From Stenotrophomonas maltophilia (GTDB taxonomy: Bacteria > Pseudomonadota > Gammaproteobacteria > Xanthomonadales > Xanthomonadaceae), in assembly GCA_002364755.1 (NCBI GenBank), contig DEZI01000023.1:1-64000 (forward strand): DNA of 64,000 nucleotides, given 5' to 3'. Made by a program: the position numbers and the translations under genes. Each line of letters begins with the position of its first letter. Position 1 is the stretch's first letter. Below are positions 7,808 to 15,963 of the stretch, in pieces. The notes under the pieces were generated by a model. The model did no database searches. It was not told where the DNA came from and saw nothing but the letters and a program-made list of their open reading frames with translations.

Positions 7808-8386
7808 CTATTTCGGGGTGTGCAGCCGCTTCATTGCTTCGTTGAAATCGCCCTGCACTGCCAGCGGCAGCACGTCGATGGCATCGTCGATGGCGCGTGC
7901 GATCAGCACGTCGTCGTCCTTGGACGGACGGCCGAGCACCCAGCCCACCACGCGGTCCTTGTGGCCGGGATGGCCGATGCCCACGCGCAGGCGGTGGAAC
8001 CTGCCGTGGCCGAGCAGGCGCATGGTGTCACGCAGGCCGTTCTGGCCGCCGTGGCCACCGTCGAACTTCAGCCGTACCGCGCCGGGCGGCAGGTCCAGTT
8101 CATCGTGCGCCAGCAGGGTTTCCTCCGGCTCGATCTTCCAGAACCGCTGTGCGGCGGTGACCGACTTGCCGCTGAGGTTCATGAAGGTGGCCGGCTTCAG
8201 CAGCCACACGGTCTGCCCGGCGATCTCGACCTTGGCGGTCTCGCCGAACAGCTTGCTGTCCACGTTCCAGCGTGCACCGGCTTTTTCAGCCAGGGCCTCA
8301 ACGAAATGAAACCCGGCATTGTGCCGGGTCCGGGCGTGTTCCGATCCGGGGTTGCCCAGACCGACAATCAGTCGCAGTCCTGCCAT
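7808..8386 (-). CDS. pth: Peptidyl-tRNA hydrolase
   Basis: Releases tRNA from prematurely dissociated peptidyl-tRNA in the cytoplasm; essential in most bacteria. The 192-aa product has the family start GLGNPGSEHARTRHNAGF with the catalytic His in RHNAG (about residue 22), then KPATFMNLSG, and HDELDLPPG with the conserved Asp, followed by GGHGGQNGLRD. The ATG at 8386 follows GGAAGGA at good spacing. It lies 48 bp after rplY in the conserved prs-rplY-pth-ychF order. Confidence 0.97.
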   Translation of the reverse strand: MAGLRLIVGLGNPGSEHARTRHNAGFHFVEALAEKAGARWNVDSKLFGETAKVEIAGQTVWLLKPATFMNLSGKSVTAAQRFWKIEPEETLLAHDELDLPPGAVRLKFDGGHGGQNGLRDTMRLLGHGRFHRLRVGIGHPGHKDRVVGWVLGRPSKDDDVLIARAIDDAIDVLPLAVQGDFNEAMKRLHTPK

Positions 8387-8400
8387 GGTTCCTTCCAGAA

Positions 8401-8426
8401 CGGTGCCTGCCCGCAGGCAGGCACCG
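8401..8426. terminator. Hairpin between rplY and pth
   Basis: A perfect 11-bp stem CGGTGCCTGCC/GGCAGGCACCG with loop CGCA lies 9 bp downstream of the rplY stop. There is no U-tract in the leftward direction, so partial termination or mRNA protection is as likely as full termination. Confidence 0.5.
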
Positions 8427-8434
8427 CTACGGTA

Positions 8435-9052
8435 TTACTCGGCAGCCGGAGCTTCAGCGTCGGCAGCGTCTTCCTTGCCGTGCTTGGCGGTGACGATGGC
8501 GTCGTCGTGGTCCTTGCCCAGCGCCAGGGCCGGGATTTCCACGCCCTTCGGCAGCTTGATGTTGGACAGGTACACCACGTCGCCAGCGTTCAGATCGGCC
8601 AGATCGACTTCGATCGACTCCGGCAGGTCCTTCGGCAGGCAGCTGATGGTGACTTCCTTCAGTTCGTGGGTGACCACGACGTCGGCAGCCTTGCCAGCCG
8701 GCGAGGTGTCTTCGTTGATGAAGTGCAGCGGAACCGAAGCGGTCAGGGCTTCGTTCTCGTTCACGCGCAGGAAGTCCAGGTGCATGATCAGCTGCTTGTA
8801 CGGGTGGCGCTGCATGTCACGCAGCAGCACGCGCTCGACCTTGCCATCCAGGTTCAGGTCCAGGATGGAGGCGTAGAACCACTCGTTCTGCTGGGCCAGC
8901 CAGATTTCGTTGTGGTCCAGGCTGATGGCGACTGGCTCGGCGGTGCCGCCGTACACGATGGCCGGGATCACACCGGCGTGACGCAGGCGGCGGCTCGCAC
9001 CCTTACGCTGCAGTTCACGCTTGGTGACCTTGATTTCATGGGTCTTCGACAT
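8435..9052 (-). CDS. rplY: 50S ribosomal protein L25 (CTC-type, general stress form)
   Basis: Binds 5S rRNA in the large subunit. The 205-aa length shows the two-domain TL5/CTC form, not the short E. coli L25. The N-terminal domain (residues 1 to about 95) contains KRELQRKGASRRLRHAGVIPAIVYGG and the conserved LRDMQRHPYK; the C-terminal beta domain contains VHL-type HFINEDTSPAGK and ends in an Ala/Glu-rich tail. The ATG at 9052 gives MSKTHEIKV. It lies 110 bp downstream of prs and upstream of pth, a conserved arrangement. Confidence 0.96.
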   Translation of the reverse strand: MSKTHEIKVTKRELQRKGASRRLRHAGVIPAIVYGGTAEPVAISLDHNEIWLAQQNEWFYASILDLNLDGKVERVLLRDMQRHPYKQLIMHLDFLRVNENEALTASVPLHFINEDTSPAGKAADVVVTHELKEVTISCLPKDLPESIEVDLADLNAGDVVYLSNIKLPKGVEIPALALGKDHDDAIVTAKHGKEDAADAEAPAAE

Positions 9053-9162
9053 TTTCGACTACTCAGGTTGTTGCCTTGCCTTGCGGCTCGGCGATTGAAG
9101 ATGCTTCCGCGACCAGAAGCACCCGGGGTGTGTCCCCGCCGTTGCCGGCAGGGACGAAAAAA

Positions 9163-10125
9163 TCAGTCGACGTACAGCGAGCTGACCGACTCGCCGAAGG
9201 CGATGCGGCGCATCGTTTCGGCCAGCATTTCCGCCACGCTCAGCTGGCGGATCTTGCTGCACACCCGCGCCGCGTCCTTCAGCGGGATGGTGTCGGTCAC
9301 CACCAGCTCGTCGAGCTGGGAATTGGTGATGTTGTCCACCGCCGGGCCCGACAGCACCGCGTGGGTGCAGTAGGCGGCGACCTTGAGCGCACCGCGCGCC
9401 TTGAGGGCAGCGGCAGCGGCGCACAGGGTGCCGGCGGTATCGACGATGTCATCGACCATGACGCAGGTCTTGCCTTCGACGTCACCGATGATGTTCATCA
9501 CGGTGGAGACGTTGGCGCGCGGACGGCGCTTGTCGATGATCGCCAGATCGGCGTCATCCAGGCGCTTGGCCACCGCACGGGCGCGGACCACGCCGCCCAC
9601 GTCCGGCGAGACGACGATCAGGTTCTCGGTGCCGTAGGCGCGCCAGATGTCGGCCAGCAGCAGCGGGGACGCATATACGTTGTCCACCGGGATATCGAAG
9701 AAGCCCTGGATCTGGTCGGCGTGCAGGTCAACGGTCAGCACGCGATCAGCGCCAGCGGTGCTGAACATCTTGGCCGCCAGCTTGGCGGTGATCGGCACGC
9801 GCGAGGAACGCATGCGGCGATCCTGGCGCGAGTAGCCGAAGTACGGCACCACGGCGGTCACGCTGGCCACCGATGCGCGCTTGAGCGCGTCGATCAGGAC
9901 CAGCAGTTCCATCAGGTTCTCCGCGCTCGGCGCCGAGGTCGGCTGGATCACGAAGACGTCCTGCTTGCGGACGTTTTCTTCGATCTCGACCTGCACTTCA
10001 CCATCGGAGAAGTGCGAGACCAGTGCCTTGCCCGGGCGGACTCCCAGTTCCTTGCAGATGTTCTGCGCCAGACGTTTGTTGGCGTTGCCGGAAAATACCA
10101 GCAGGTTCGGGGACTCTTGCATCAT
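9163..10125 (-). CDS. prs: Ribose-phosphate pyrophosphokinase (PRPP synthetase)
   Basis: Makes PRPP from ribose-5-phosphate and ATP for nucleotide, histidine, tryptophan and NAD synthesis. The 320-aa product has NLLVFSGNANKRLAQ at the N-terminus, the ATP-site segment FGYSRQDRR, the divalent-cation region VDLHADQIQGFF, and the PRPP loop MVDDIVDTAGT. Two adjacent ATG codons (10125 and 10122) leave the start uncertain by one residue. It follows tRNA-Gln in a leftward unit that begins at ispE or upstream; an ispE-tRNA-prs order is common in proteobacteria. Confidence 0.97.
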   Translation of the reverse strand: MMQESPNLLVFSGNANKRLAQNICKELGVRPGKALVSHFSDGEVQVEIEENVRKQDVFVIQPTSAPSAENLMELLVLIDALKRASVASVTAVVPYFGYSRQDRRMRSSRVPITAKLAAKMFSTAGADRVLTVDLHADQIQGFFDIPVDNVYASPLLLADIWRAYGTENLIVVSPDVGGVVRARAVAKRLDDADLAIIDKRRPRANVSTVMNIIGDVEGKTCVMVDDIVDTAGTLCAAAAALKARGALKVAAYCTHAVLSGPAVDNITNSQLDELVVTDTIPLKDAARVCSKIRQLSVAEMLAETMRRIAFGESVSSLYVD

Positions 10126-10259
10126 GATTGTCTCGGGCGGGGACGAGTGGCGGGGATCCGGTAGCGGCAAGGACCGCTGCGGCCCCTGCTGCTTACAACA
10201 CCGCGGCTGTTTCCACGTCCCGCGCAGTGATGCGCTGGATGGCGCGGACGCAGCCGCAT

Positions 10260-10336
10260 TGGCAGGGGCGGGAGGATTCGAACCTCCGAATGCCAGGATC
10301 AAAACCTGGTGCCTTGGGCCTCTTGGCGACGCCCCT
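10260..10336 (-). tRNA. tRNA-Gln (anticodon TTG)
   Basis: A 77-nt tRNA with acceptor AGGGGCG/CGCCCCT, anticodon loop TTTTGAT on a CCAGG/CCTGG stem, T loop TTCGAAT and CCA encoded. It sits between ispE and prs on the same strand, 11 bp from the ispE stop. Confidence 0.96.
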
Positions 10337-10347
10337 GCATTGATGAA

Positions 10348-11217
10348 TCAGTGTTGCTCGAGTGCATCCAGCAGTGGCGAACGTGCAACGCCCGCGGCCA
10401 CCCTTGCCCGCAACTCCTTCGGCAACTCCGCTCGCCCCTGCGCTGCGGCAGCCTGCGAATCGAACTCGACGAAACAACCACTTCCGGACCCGGTCAAACG
10501 TGCCTGGCCTATGCTGCTCAACGCGACAAGCACCGCCTCGACGGCAGGCTCGCGGCGGCGCAGCACCGGCTCGAACACGTTTCCGACCAGAGCGCCGGAA
10601 GCGAAGTCGTCTATTTTCGCCTGTGGGCAGTCGCGCGTCAAATCCGGGTCAGCGAACAGGGCCGGGGTCGGAACATGAACGCCCGGTTCGACGATCACGT
10701 ACCAGGCCGGCGGCAGGGCCACCGGCTGCAGGCGCTCGCCCACGCCCTCGGCCCAGGCGTTGTGGCCGCGCACGAAGACCGGCACATCGGCGCCCAGGCG
10801 CAGGCCCAGCGCGGCCAGCGCATTCTCGTCAAGGCCGGCCTGCCAGAGCCGGTTCAGGACTACCAGCACGGTGGCCGCATCGGACGAGCCGCCGCCGAAG
10901 CCACCACCCGCCGAAACATGCTTTTCAACGACGATATCCGCACCCTGGCCGACGTTGGCAACCGATTGCAGCAACCTGGCCGCACGCACCGCCAGATCAT
11001 CGGCCTCGGTAACACCGGCCAGGCCCTCGCCCTGCCGTCGCACCTGGCCATCGCCGCGCAGGCGCAGGCCGATGCGGTCGCCCCAGTCCAGCAAGCGGAA
11101 CACGGTCTGCAGCTCATGGTAGCCATCGGCGCGGCGGCCGGTGATGTGCAGGAACAGGTTCAGCTTGGCCGGGGCCGGCCACCAGGACCAGCCATCGGCG
11201 TCAATCTGCGCGGTCAT
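10348..11217 (-). CDS. ispE: 4-diphosphocytidyl-2-C-methyl-D-erythritol kinase
   Basis: The GHMP kinase of the MEP isoprenoid pathway; phosphorylates CDP-methylerythritol. The 289-aa product starts with PAPAKLNLFLHI (substrate-site Lys) and has the ATP-binding loop AGGGFGGGSSDAA near residue 95 and the C-terminal GSGSGCFVEF loop. The ATG at 11217 overlaps the lolB stop as ATGA, so it is chosen over the start six codons upstream. The order lolB-ispE-tRNA-Gln-prs matches other gammaproteobacteria. Confidence 0.96.
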   Translation of the reverse strand: MTAQIDADGWSWWPAPAKLNLFLHITGRRADGYHELQTVFRLLDWGDRIGLRLRGDGQVRRQGEGLAGVTEADDLAVRAARLLQSVANVGQGADIVVEKHVSAGGGFGGGSSDAATVLVVLNRLWQAGLDENALAALGLRLGADVPVFVRGHNAWAEGVGERLQPVALPPAWYVIVEPGVHVPTPALFADPDLTRDCPQAKIDDFASGALVGNVFEPVLRRREPAVEAVLVALSSIGQARLTGSGSGCFVEFDSQAAAAQGRAELPKELRARVAAGVARSPLLDALEQH

Positions 11218-11870
11218 GGCGCGTCGGTGCCCCACTGGTCGACCAGCAGGCGCACCTTGGCGTCCTCACGGCTGGCCTCGATGCGCCGCGGCAGGGCCGG
11301 GCTTCCTTCCTGGGCCGGATACCAGTCCAGGTACTGGATCAGCCAGCCGGCCTGCTGCATGCGCCGCGGGCGGCCCTCGGCATCTCGCTCCACGCTGCTT
11401 TCCCCGGAACCGCGCAGCACCAGGCCACGGGTCCAGTCGGACAGTTCATTGACCGGGATATCCCAGCCGGTGGCATCGAGCAGCAGCTGGCGGGCGTCAT
11501 CGCCGGCGCGCGGGCCATCACCGAGCCCTTCCAGGCGTGCCCCGCCCTGTACCGAATCCCCCTGCAGGGTCCAGCTCTGGCGGGTGACCGGCGCACTGAG
11601 CTGGATGCGGTATTCGCTGCCCTGCTGGACCCAATCGATGCGACCGCTGCCACCGTTCTTTCCCTTGCTGACCGCGACCCGGCCCTGGAAGCTGTAATCG
11701 GGCTGCGCGCGCAGCGCCTGCACGCGGGCTTCCTCGGCGCGCTCGGCGGCCGGCGACACGGTATAGACCACGTCCGGAGCCGGCGTCTTCTGCGTGCCCA
11801 CACTGGTACAGGCGGTCACCGCCAGGGTCACGGTCACCAGAAGCAGCGGCCGGATCATGGAAACACTCAT
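11214..11870 (-). CDS. lolB: Outer-membrane lipoprotein LolB
   Basis: Receives lipoproteins from LolA and inserts them in the inner leaflet of the outer membrane. The 218-aa product has a lipoprotein signal peptide with lipobox LAVTAC (Cys at about residue 21), then the LolB fold with YSFQGRVAVSKGKNGGSGRIDWVQQG and PGLxG-like GLGDGPR. Asp is not at +2 after the Cys (TS follows), consistent with outer-membrane sorting. Its start overlaps the stop of the upstream TPR gene (ATGA) and its stop overlaps the ispE start, so the three genes are translationally coupled. Confidence 0.93.
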   Translation of the reverse strand: MSVSMIRPLLLVTVTLAVTACTSVGTQKTPAPDVVYTVSPAAERAEEARVQALRAQPDYSFQGRVAVSKGKNGGSGRIDWVQQGSEYRIQLSAPVTRQSWTLQGDSVQGGARLEGLGDGPRAGDDARQLLLDATGWDIPVNELSDWTRGLVLRGSGESSVERDAEGRPRRMQQAGWLIQYLDWYPAQEGSPALPRRIEASREDAKVRLLVDQWGTDAP

Positions 11871-13561
11871 GGATTGAATTTCTCGCGGGCGCGCAGCAGC
11901 GCGCGGTTTTCAGGGTCGAGCTTGGCCGCTTCCTCGAAGAAGTGGCGGGCCTCGTCGTGCTTGCCGAGCACCCACAGCACCTCACCCACGTGGGCGGCGA
12001 TCTCCGGGTCGCGGGACAGCGTCCAGGCACGGCGCAGCTGCACCAGGGCTTCGTCGTTGCGGCCCAGGCGATACAGCACCCAGCCGTAGCTGTCGACGAT
12101 GGCCGGGTTGTCCGGCTCGGCCACGCGCGCGCGGTCGATCAGTTCCAGGGCTTCCTGGTAGCGCTTGGTGCGGTCGGCCAGGGTGTAGCCCAGCGCGTTC
12201 AGCGCCGGCACGTTCTCCGGGTCGGTCACCAGCACCTTGCGCAGGTCGGCCTCGGCGCGGGCGATGTCATCGCGCCGCTCCCAGGCGAGGGCGCGGGCGT
12301 ACAGCAGGCCGTTATCGTCCGGATAGGCGGCCAGGCCACGGGCCAGCGCATCCAGTTCGCCCGGCAGGTCGTCGGCGCGCTGGCGCAGCTCGGCTTCCAG
12401 CAGGTAGGCATCGCGGCGCACGTCATCATCGACCATGGCATCGGACTGGATGGCATGCACCTCGTCCAGCGCCAGCGCCTGCCGGCCGGCCAGGCCCTGC
12501 GCATTGGCCGCGCGCAGACGCGCCTCGTTCAGTTCGTCGCCGCCCGGCACGCTGTGGTACCAGTTCACCGCCTCGGGGTAGCGCTTGAGGTACTCGGCGA
12601 TCTTGCCCAGCAGCAGGCGCTGCGCCGGGTCCGGCTTGGCGGCCTGCCGCGAGAGTTCGTTGTAGAGGCCCGACAGCGCGGCGGTGTCGCCCTGCTTGGC
12701 CAGCAGCGAGGCGCGCATGCCCCAGGTCTGCACGTTCTGCGGGCCGACGGCCAGGACCCGCTCGGCGGCGGCCGGCCGGCCCAGGCTGTCATAGGCAATG
12801 GCCACGGCGTTGCGCAGCTCCGGGTCCTGCCGGGTCTTCGGCTCGACCCCCTGCAGCAGCGCCAGCGCCTGCGCGGTCTGCCCGGCCTGCTGCAACTGGC
12901 TGGCGCGCAGCAGGGCCACCCGCGGCTCATCCGGGAAGCGCTTGACCACTTCGTCGATCATGCGCCTGGCCAGCTCGGGCTTTTCCATGCGCAGGGCCAG
13001 CCGGCCGAATTCCTGCCAGGCCTCGATCTTCGGCGGAATGGCATTGGCATCGACCAGCTCGCCGAGCACCTGCGCCGGTACCGCCGGGTCGCGGCCACCG
13101 CCGATCAGGGCGGCCAGCGCGAACTTCCAGCCGCGATCGTCGGGGTCGGCCAGCAGGGCCTGCAGCTCGATGCGCGCGGCCTTCACGTTGCCCTGGCGCA
13201 TCGCCAGCGCACCGGAGGCACTGCGCATGGACAGCGAGCTGGGGGCGCGCTTCTCCCACAGGGCCAGGCCCTTGGCGGCGCTGGCATCATCGTTGGCCAG
13301 CATGGAGATACGGGTGGCCCGTTCGGCCAGCCCGGCATCGCCGTCGGTCTGCTCGGCCGCCTGCAGGTACCAGTGCGCGGCGTCGGCCAGCTTGCCGGCC
13401 TGCAGGGCGAATTCACCGGCCATCACCGGTTCCAGGGCCAGTGCTTCGCTGGCCGGGCCCCGTGCGGGGGCCTTGACCGGCGCCGCCACGAGCACCTGGC
13501 TGAAGGCTAGGGACAGCAGCAGAACACTGGGGATGCGAATCAATGCGGGCATCGTCGGCAT
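11867..13561 (-). CDS. Exported tetratricopeptide repeat protein
   Basis: A 564-aa protein with a signal peptide (residues 1 to about 27) followed by TPR-like helical repeats through most of its length; typical units appear near LALEPVMAGEFALQAGKLADAAHWYLQAAE and, at the C-terminus, ENVPALNALGYTLADRTKRYQEALELIDRA. No catalytic motif is seen, so a scaffold or chaperone role in the periplasm is likely. It is the first gene of the lolB-ispE unit, and conserved TPR proteins commonly precede lolB in this group. The ATG at 13561 is preceded by AAGG at good spacing; ATG 13552 is an alternative. Confidence 0.85.
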   Translation of the reverse strand: MPTMPALIRIPSVLLLSLAFSQVLVAAPVKAPARGPASEALALEPVMAGEFALQAGKLADAAHWYLQAAEQTDGDAGLAERATRISMLANDDASAAKGLALWEKRAPSSLSMRSASGALAMRQGNVKAARIELQALLADPDDRGWKFALAALIGGGRDPAVPAQVLGELVDANAIPPKIEAWQEFGRLALRMEKPELARRMIDEVVKRFPDEPRVALLRASQLQQAGQTAQALALLQGVEPKTRQDPELRNAVAIAYDSLGRPAAAERVLAVGPQNVQTWGMRASLLAKQGDTAALSGLYNELSRQAAKPDPAQRLLLGKIAEYLKRYPEAVNWYHSVPGGDELNEARLRAANAQGLAGRQALALDEVHAIQSDAMVDDDVRRDAYLLEAELRQRADDLPGELDALARGLAAYPDDNGLLYARALAWERRDDIARAEADLRKVLVTDPENVPALNALGYTLADRTKRYQEALELIDRARVAEPDNPAIVDSYGWVLYRLGRNDEALVQLRRAWTLSRDPEIAAHVGEVLWVLGKHDEARHFFEEAAKLDPENRALLRAREKFNP

Positions 13562-13615
13562 CGGGGCCTTAAAATGTCGTCCAATGGCCAGCAGCTTATC
13601 GCAAGCAACTGAACA

Positions 13616-14899
13616 ATGACCCTGTGGGTGCTCGGACTGAATCACCAGACCGCACCGGTAGAGCTGCGCGAGCGCGCGGCCTTCGCCGGTGACGCGTTGC
13701 CGCGCGCGCTCGGTTCGCTGCGCGATACCCCGCAGATCGCCGAGGCGGTCCTGCTTTCCACCTGCAACCGCACCGAGCTGTACGCGGTGGCCGATTCGCC
13801 GCAGGCGCTGGACCAGTGGCTGCACAGCCAGGCCGGCGACCTGCAGGGCTACCTGTACCAGCATGCCGACGCCGATGCGGTGCGCCACCTGTTCCGGGTC
13901 GCCACCGGTCTCGACTCGATGGTGCTGGGCGAGCCGCAGATCCTGGGCCAGGTGAAGGATGCCTGGTCCACCGCGCGCGACCACGGCCTGCTCGGCCAGC
14001 GCCTGGACCGGCTGTTCCAGCAGACCTTTTCGGTGGCCAAGCGTGCGCGCACCGATACCCAGGTGGGCGCCAATCCGGTCTCGGTGGCCTCGGCCGCGGT
14101 GCGCCTGGCGCAGAACGCGTTCGCCCGCCTGGACGATTCGACGGTGCTGCTGGTCGGCGCCGGCGAGACCATCGAGCTGGCTGCACGGCACCTGAGCGAA
14201 GGCAAGGTGCGCCGCCTGCTGATCGCCAACCGCACCCTGGCCCATGCGCAGGAACTGGCCACCCGCCACGGCGGCGTGGCGCTGCCGCTGACCGAGCTGG
14301 AACGCCACCTGGCCGAGGCCGACGTGGTGTTCTCGGCCACCGCTGCGCGCGAACCGGTCATCCACCGCGAGATGGTGGCCAAGGCCCTGCGCGCGCGCCG
14401 GCACAAGCCGATGCTGCTGTTCGACCTGGCCGTGCCGCGCGACATCGAGGCCGAGGTCGGCACGCTCAACGATGCCTTCCTGTACACCGTCGATGACCTT
14501 GAGCGCGCGGTGGAAGACAACCGCCGCGGCCGTCGCGAGGCGGCCGCCGAGGCCGAGGCGATCATCGACCTGCAGGTCTCGCGCTTCGTTGAAACCCTGC
14601 AGGCCAGCGCCCACCAGGCGCCCCTGCGGCAGCTGCGCGCCTTCGGCGAGGCCACCCGTGCCGAACTGCTGGAGCGCGCGCGGCAGCAGCTGGCCAACGG
14701 CAAGCCAGCCAACGAAGTGCTGGAACTGCTGGCCCATGGCCTGACCAACCGCCTGCTGCACCCGCCGACTGCCGCCCTGCGCGCGGCTGCGCTCAGTGGC
14801 GACGCCGACCTGACCCGCGCCGCCGAGCGCCTGTTCCCGGCCACGCCGGGCTACCGCCACCCACCCGTGAGACCCGATGACGCCGACCCTGCGCCGTAA
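13616..14899 (+). CDS. hemA: Glutamyl-tRNA reductase
   Basis: First committed step of C5-pathway tetrapyrrole synthesis: reduces Glu-tRNA to glutamate-1-semialdehyde with NADPH. The 427-aa product has LGLNHQTAPVELRER at the start, the catalytic Cys in LLSTCNRTELY (about residue 50), ATGLDSMVLGEPQILGQVK, and an NADPH domain where GAGETIELAA takes the place of the usual GAGEM. It is divergent from the TPR-lolB-ispE unit with only 54 bp between, and overlaps prfA by 23 bp, so the two are translationally coupled as in many proteobacteria. Confidence 0.97.
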   Translation: MTLWVLGLNHQTAPVELRERAAFAGDALPRALGSLRDTPQIAEAVLLSTCNRTELYAVADSPQALDQWLHSQAGDLQGYLYQHADADAVRHLFRVATGLDSMVLGEPQILGQVKDAWSTARDHGLLGQRLDRLFQQTFSVAKRARTDTQVGANPVSVASAAVRLAQNAFARLDDSTVLLVGAGETIELAARHLSEGKVRRLLIANRTLAHAQELATRHGGVALPLTELERHLAEADVVFSATAAREPVIHREMVAKALRARRHKPMLLFDLAVPRDIEAEVGTLNDAFLYTVDDLERAVEDNRRGRREAAAEAEAIIDLQVSRFVETLQASAHQAPLRQLRAFGEATRAELLERARQQLANGKPANEVLELLAHGLTNRLLHPPTAALRAAALSGDADLTRAAERLFPATPGYRHPPVRPDDADPAP

Positions 14900-15959
14900 G
14901 CTGGAAGCGCTGGCCGAGCGCCGCGAAGAACTGGAACGTCTGCTCGCCGAACCCGACGTGGTCGCCGACAACAACCGTTTCCGCGATCTTTCGCGCGAAT
15001 TCGCCCAACTTGAACCGGTCGCCACCGCCTTGGCCGACGAAGCCCGTGCCAAGGCCGACCTCGCCGCCGCCGAAGGCATGCGCGCCGACCCCGACCTGCG
15101 CGAGTTGGCCGACGAGGAGATCGCTGCCGCCCAGGCCCGCCTGCAGGAGCTGGAACAGGAACTGTCCCTGCTGCTGGTGCCGCGCGATCCGCGCGACGAG
15201 GGCAACCTGTTCCTGGAGGTGCGCGCTGGTACGGGCGGCGACGAAGCGGCGATCTTCGCCGGCGACCTGTTCCGCATGTACGCCCGCTATGCCGAGCGCC
15301 AGGGCTGGAAGGTCGAGATCGAATCGGACAGCCCCGGCGAACATGGCGGCTACAAGGAAGTGGTGGCACGCGTGGTGGGTCGCGGCGCGTTCTCGCGCCT
15401 GAAGTTCGAATCGGGCACGCACCGCGTGCAGCGCGTGCCTGCCACCGAATCGCAGGGCCGCATCCACACCTCGGCGGCGACCGTGGCGATCATTCCCGAG
15501 GCCGACGAGGTCGATGACATCGTCATCAACCCGGCCGACCTCAGGGTGGATACCTACCGCTCGTCCGGCGCCGGTGGCCAGCACGTCAACAAGACCGAAT
15601 CGGCCATCCGCATCACCCACGTGCCGACCGGCGTGGTGGTGGAATGCCAGACCGAGCGCAGCCAGCACGCGAACCGCGACAAGGCGATGAAGCGGCTCAA
15701 GGCGCAGCTGCTGGATGCCGAGCGCCAGCGCCAGGACGCGGCGCAGGCCGAGTCTAGGCGGCTGCAGGTGGGCAGCGGCGACCGCAGCCAGCGCATCCGC
15801 ACCTACAACTTCCCGCAGGGCCGGATCACCGACCACCGGGTGGAAGGGCTGACCCTGTACGACCTGCCCAACGTTCTGTCCGGCGACCTGGACGCCCTGC
15901 TGCAGCGCCTGAGCCACGAGCACCAGGTCGACGCGCTCGCCCAGCTGTCGGCGGGCTGA
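14877..15959 (+). CDS. prfA: Peptide chain release factor 1
   Basis: Recognises UAA and UAG stop codons and triggers peptide release. The 360-aa product has the class I RF architecture: N-terminal helical domain, the GGQ motif in GAGGQHVNKTESAIR at about residue 235, and the C-terminal SGDRSQRIRTYNFPQGRITDHR region. Its start lies inside hemA. The methyltransferase PrmC, which modifies the GGQ glutamine, is usually next to prfA but is encoded 26 kb away at 41327-42184. Confidence 0.97.
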   Translation: MTPTLRRKLEALAERREELERLLAEPDVVADNNRFRDLSREFAQLEPVATALADEARAKADLAAAEGMRADPDLRELADEEIAAAQARLQELEQELSLLLVPRDPRDEGNLFLEVRAGTGGDEAAIFAGDLFRMYARYAERQGWKVEIESDSPGEHGGYKEVVARVVGRGAFSRLKFESGTHRVQRVPATESQGRIHTSAATVAIIPEADEVDDIVINPADLRVDTYRSSGAGGQHVNKTESAIRITHVPTGVVVECQTERSQHANRDKAMKRLKAQLLDAERQRQDAAQAESRRLQVGSGDRSQRIRTYNFPQGRITDHRVEGLTLYDLPNVLSGDLDALLQRLSHEHQVDALAQLSAG

Positions 15960-15963
15960 GCCG

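Noticed and set aside
11235..11235. Upstream ispE start giving an N-terminal MGHRRAM extension
   Set aside because: The ATGA overlap with lolB at 11217 gives the normal IspE N-terminus; the extension is not family-like.
11867..15277. A very long leftward open frame (over 1100 codons) running through hemA and prfA into the TPR gene
   Set aside because: Only the part after 13561 is real (TPR protein). The rest is antisense to hemA and prfA, is low-complexity Gln/Arg/Ala-rich and arises from GC-biased third positions.
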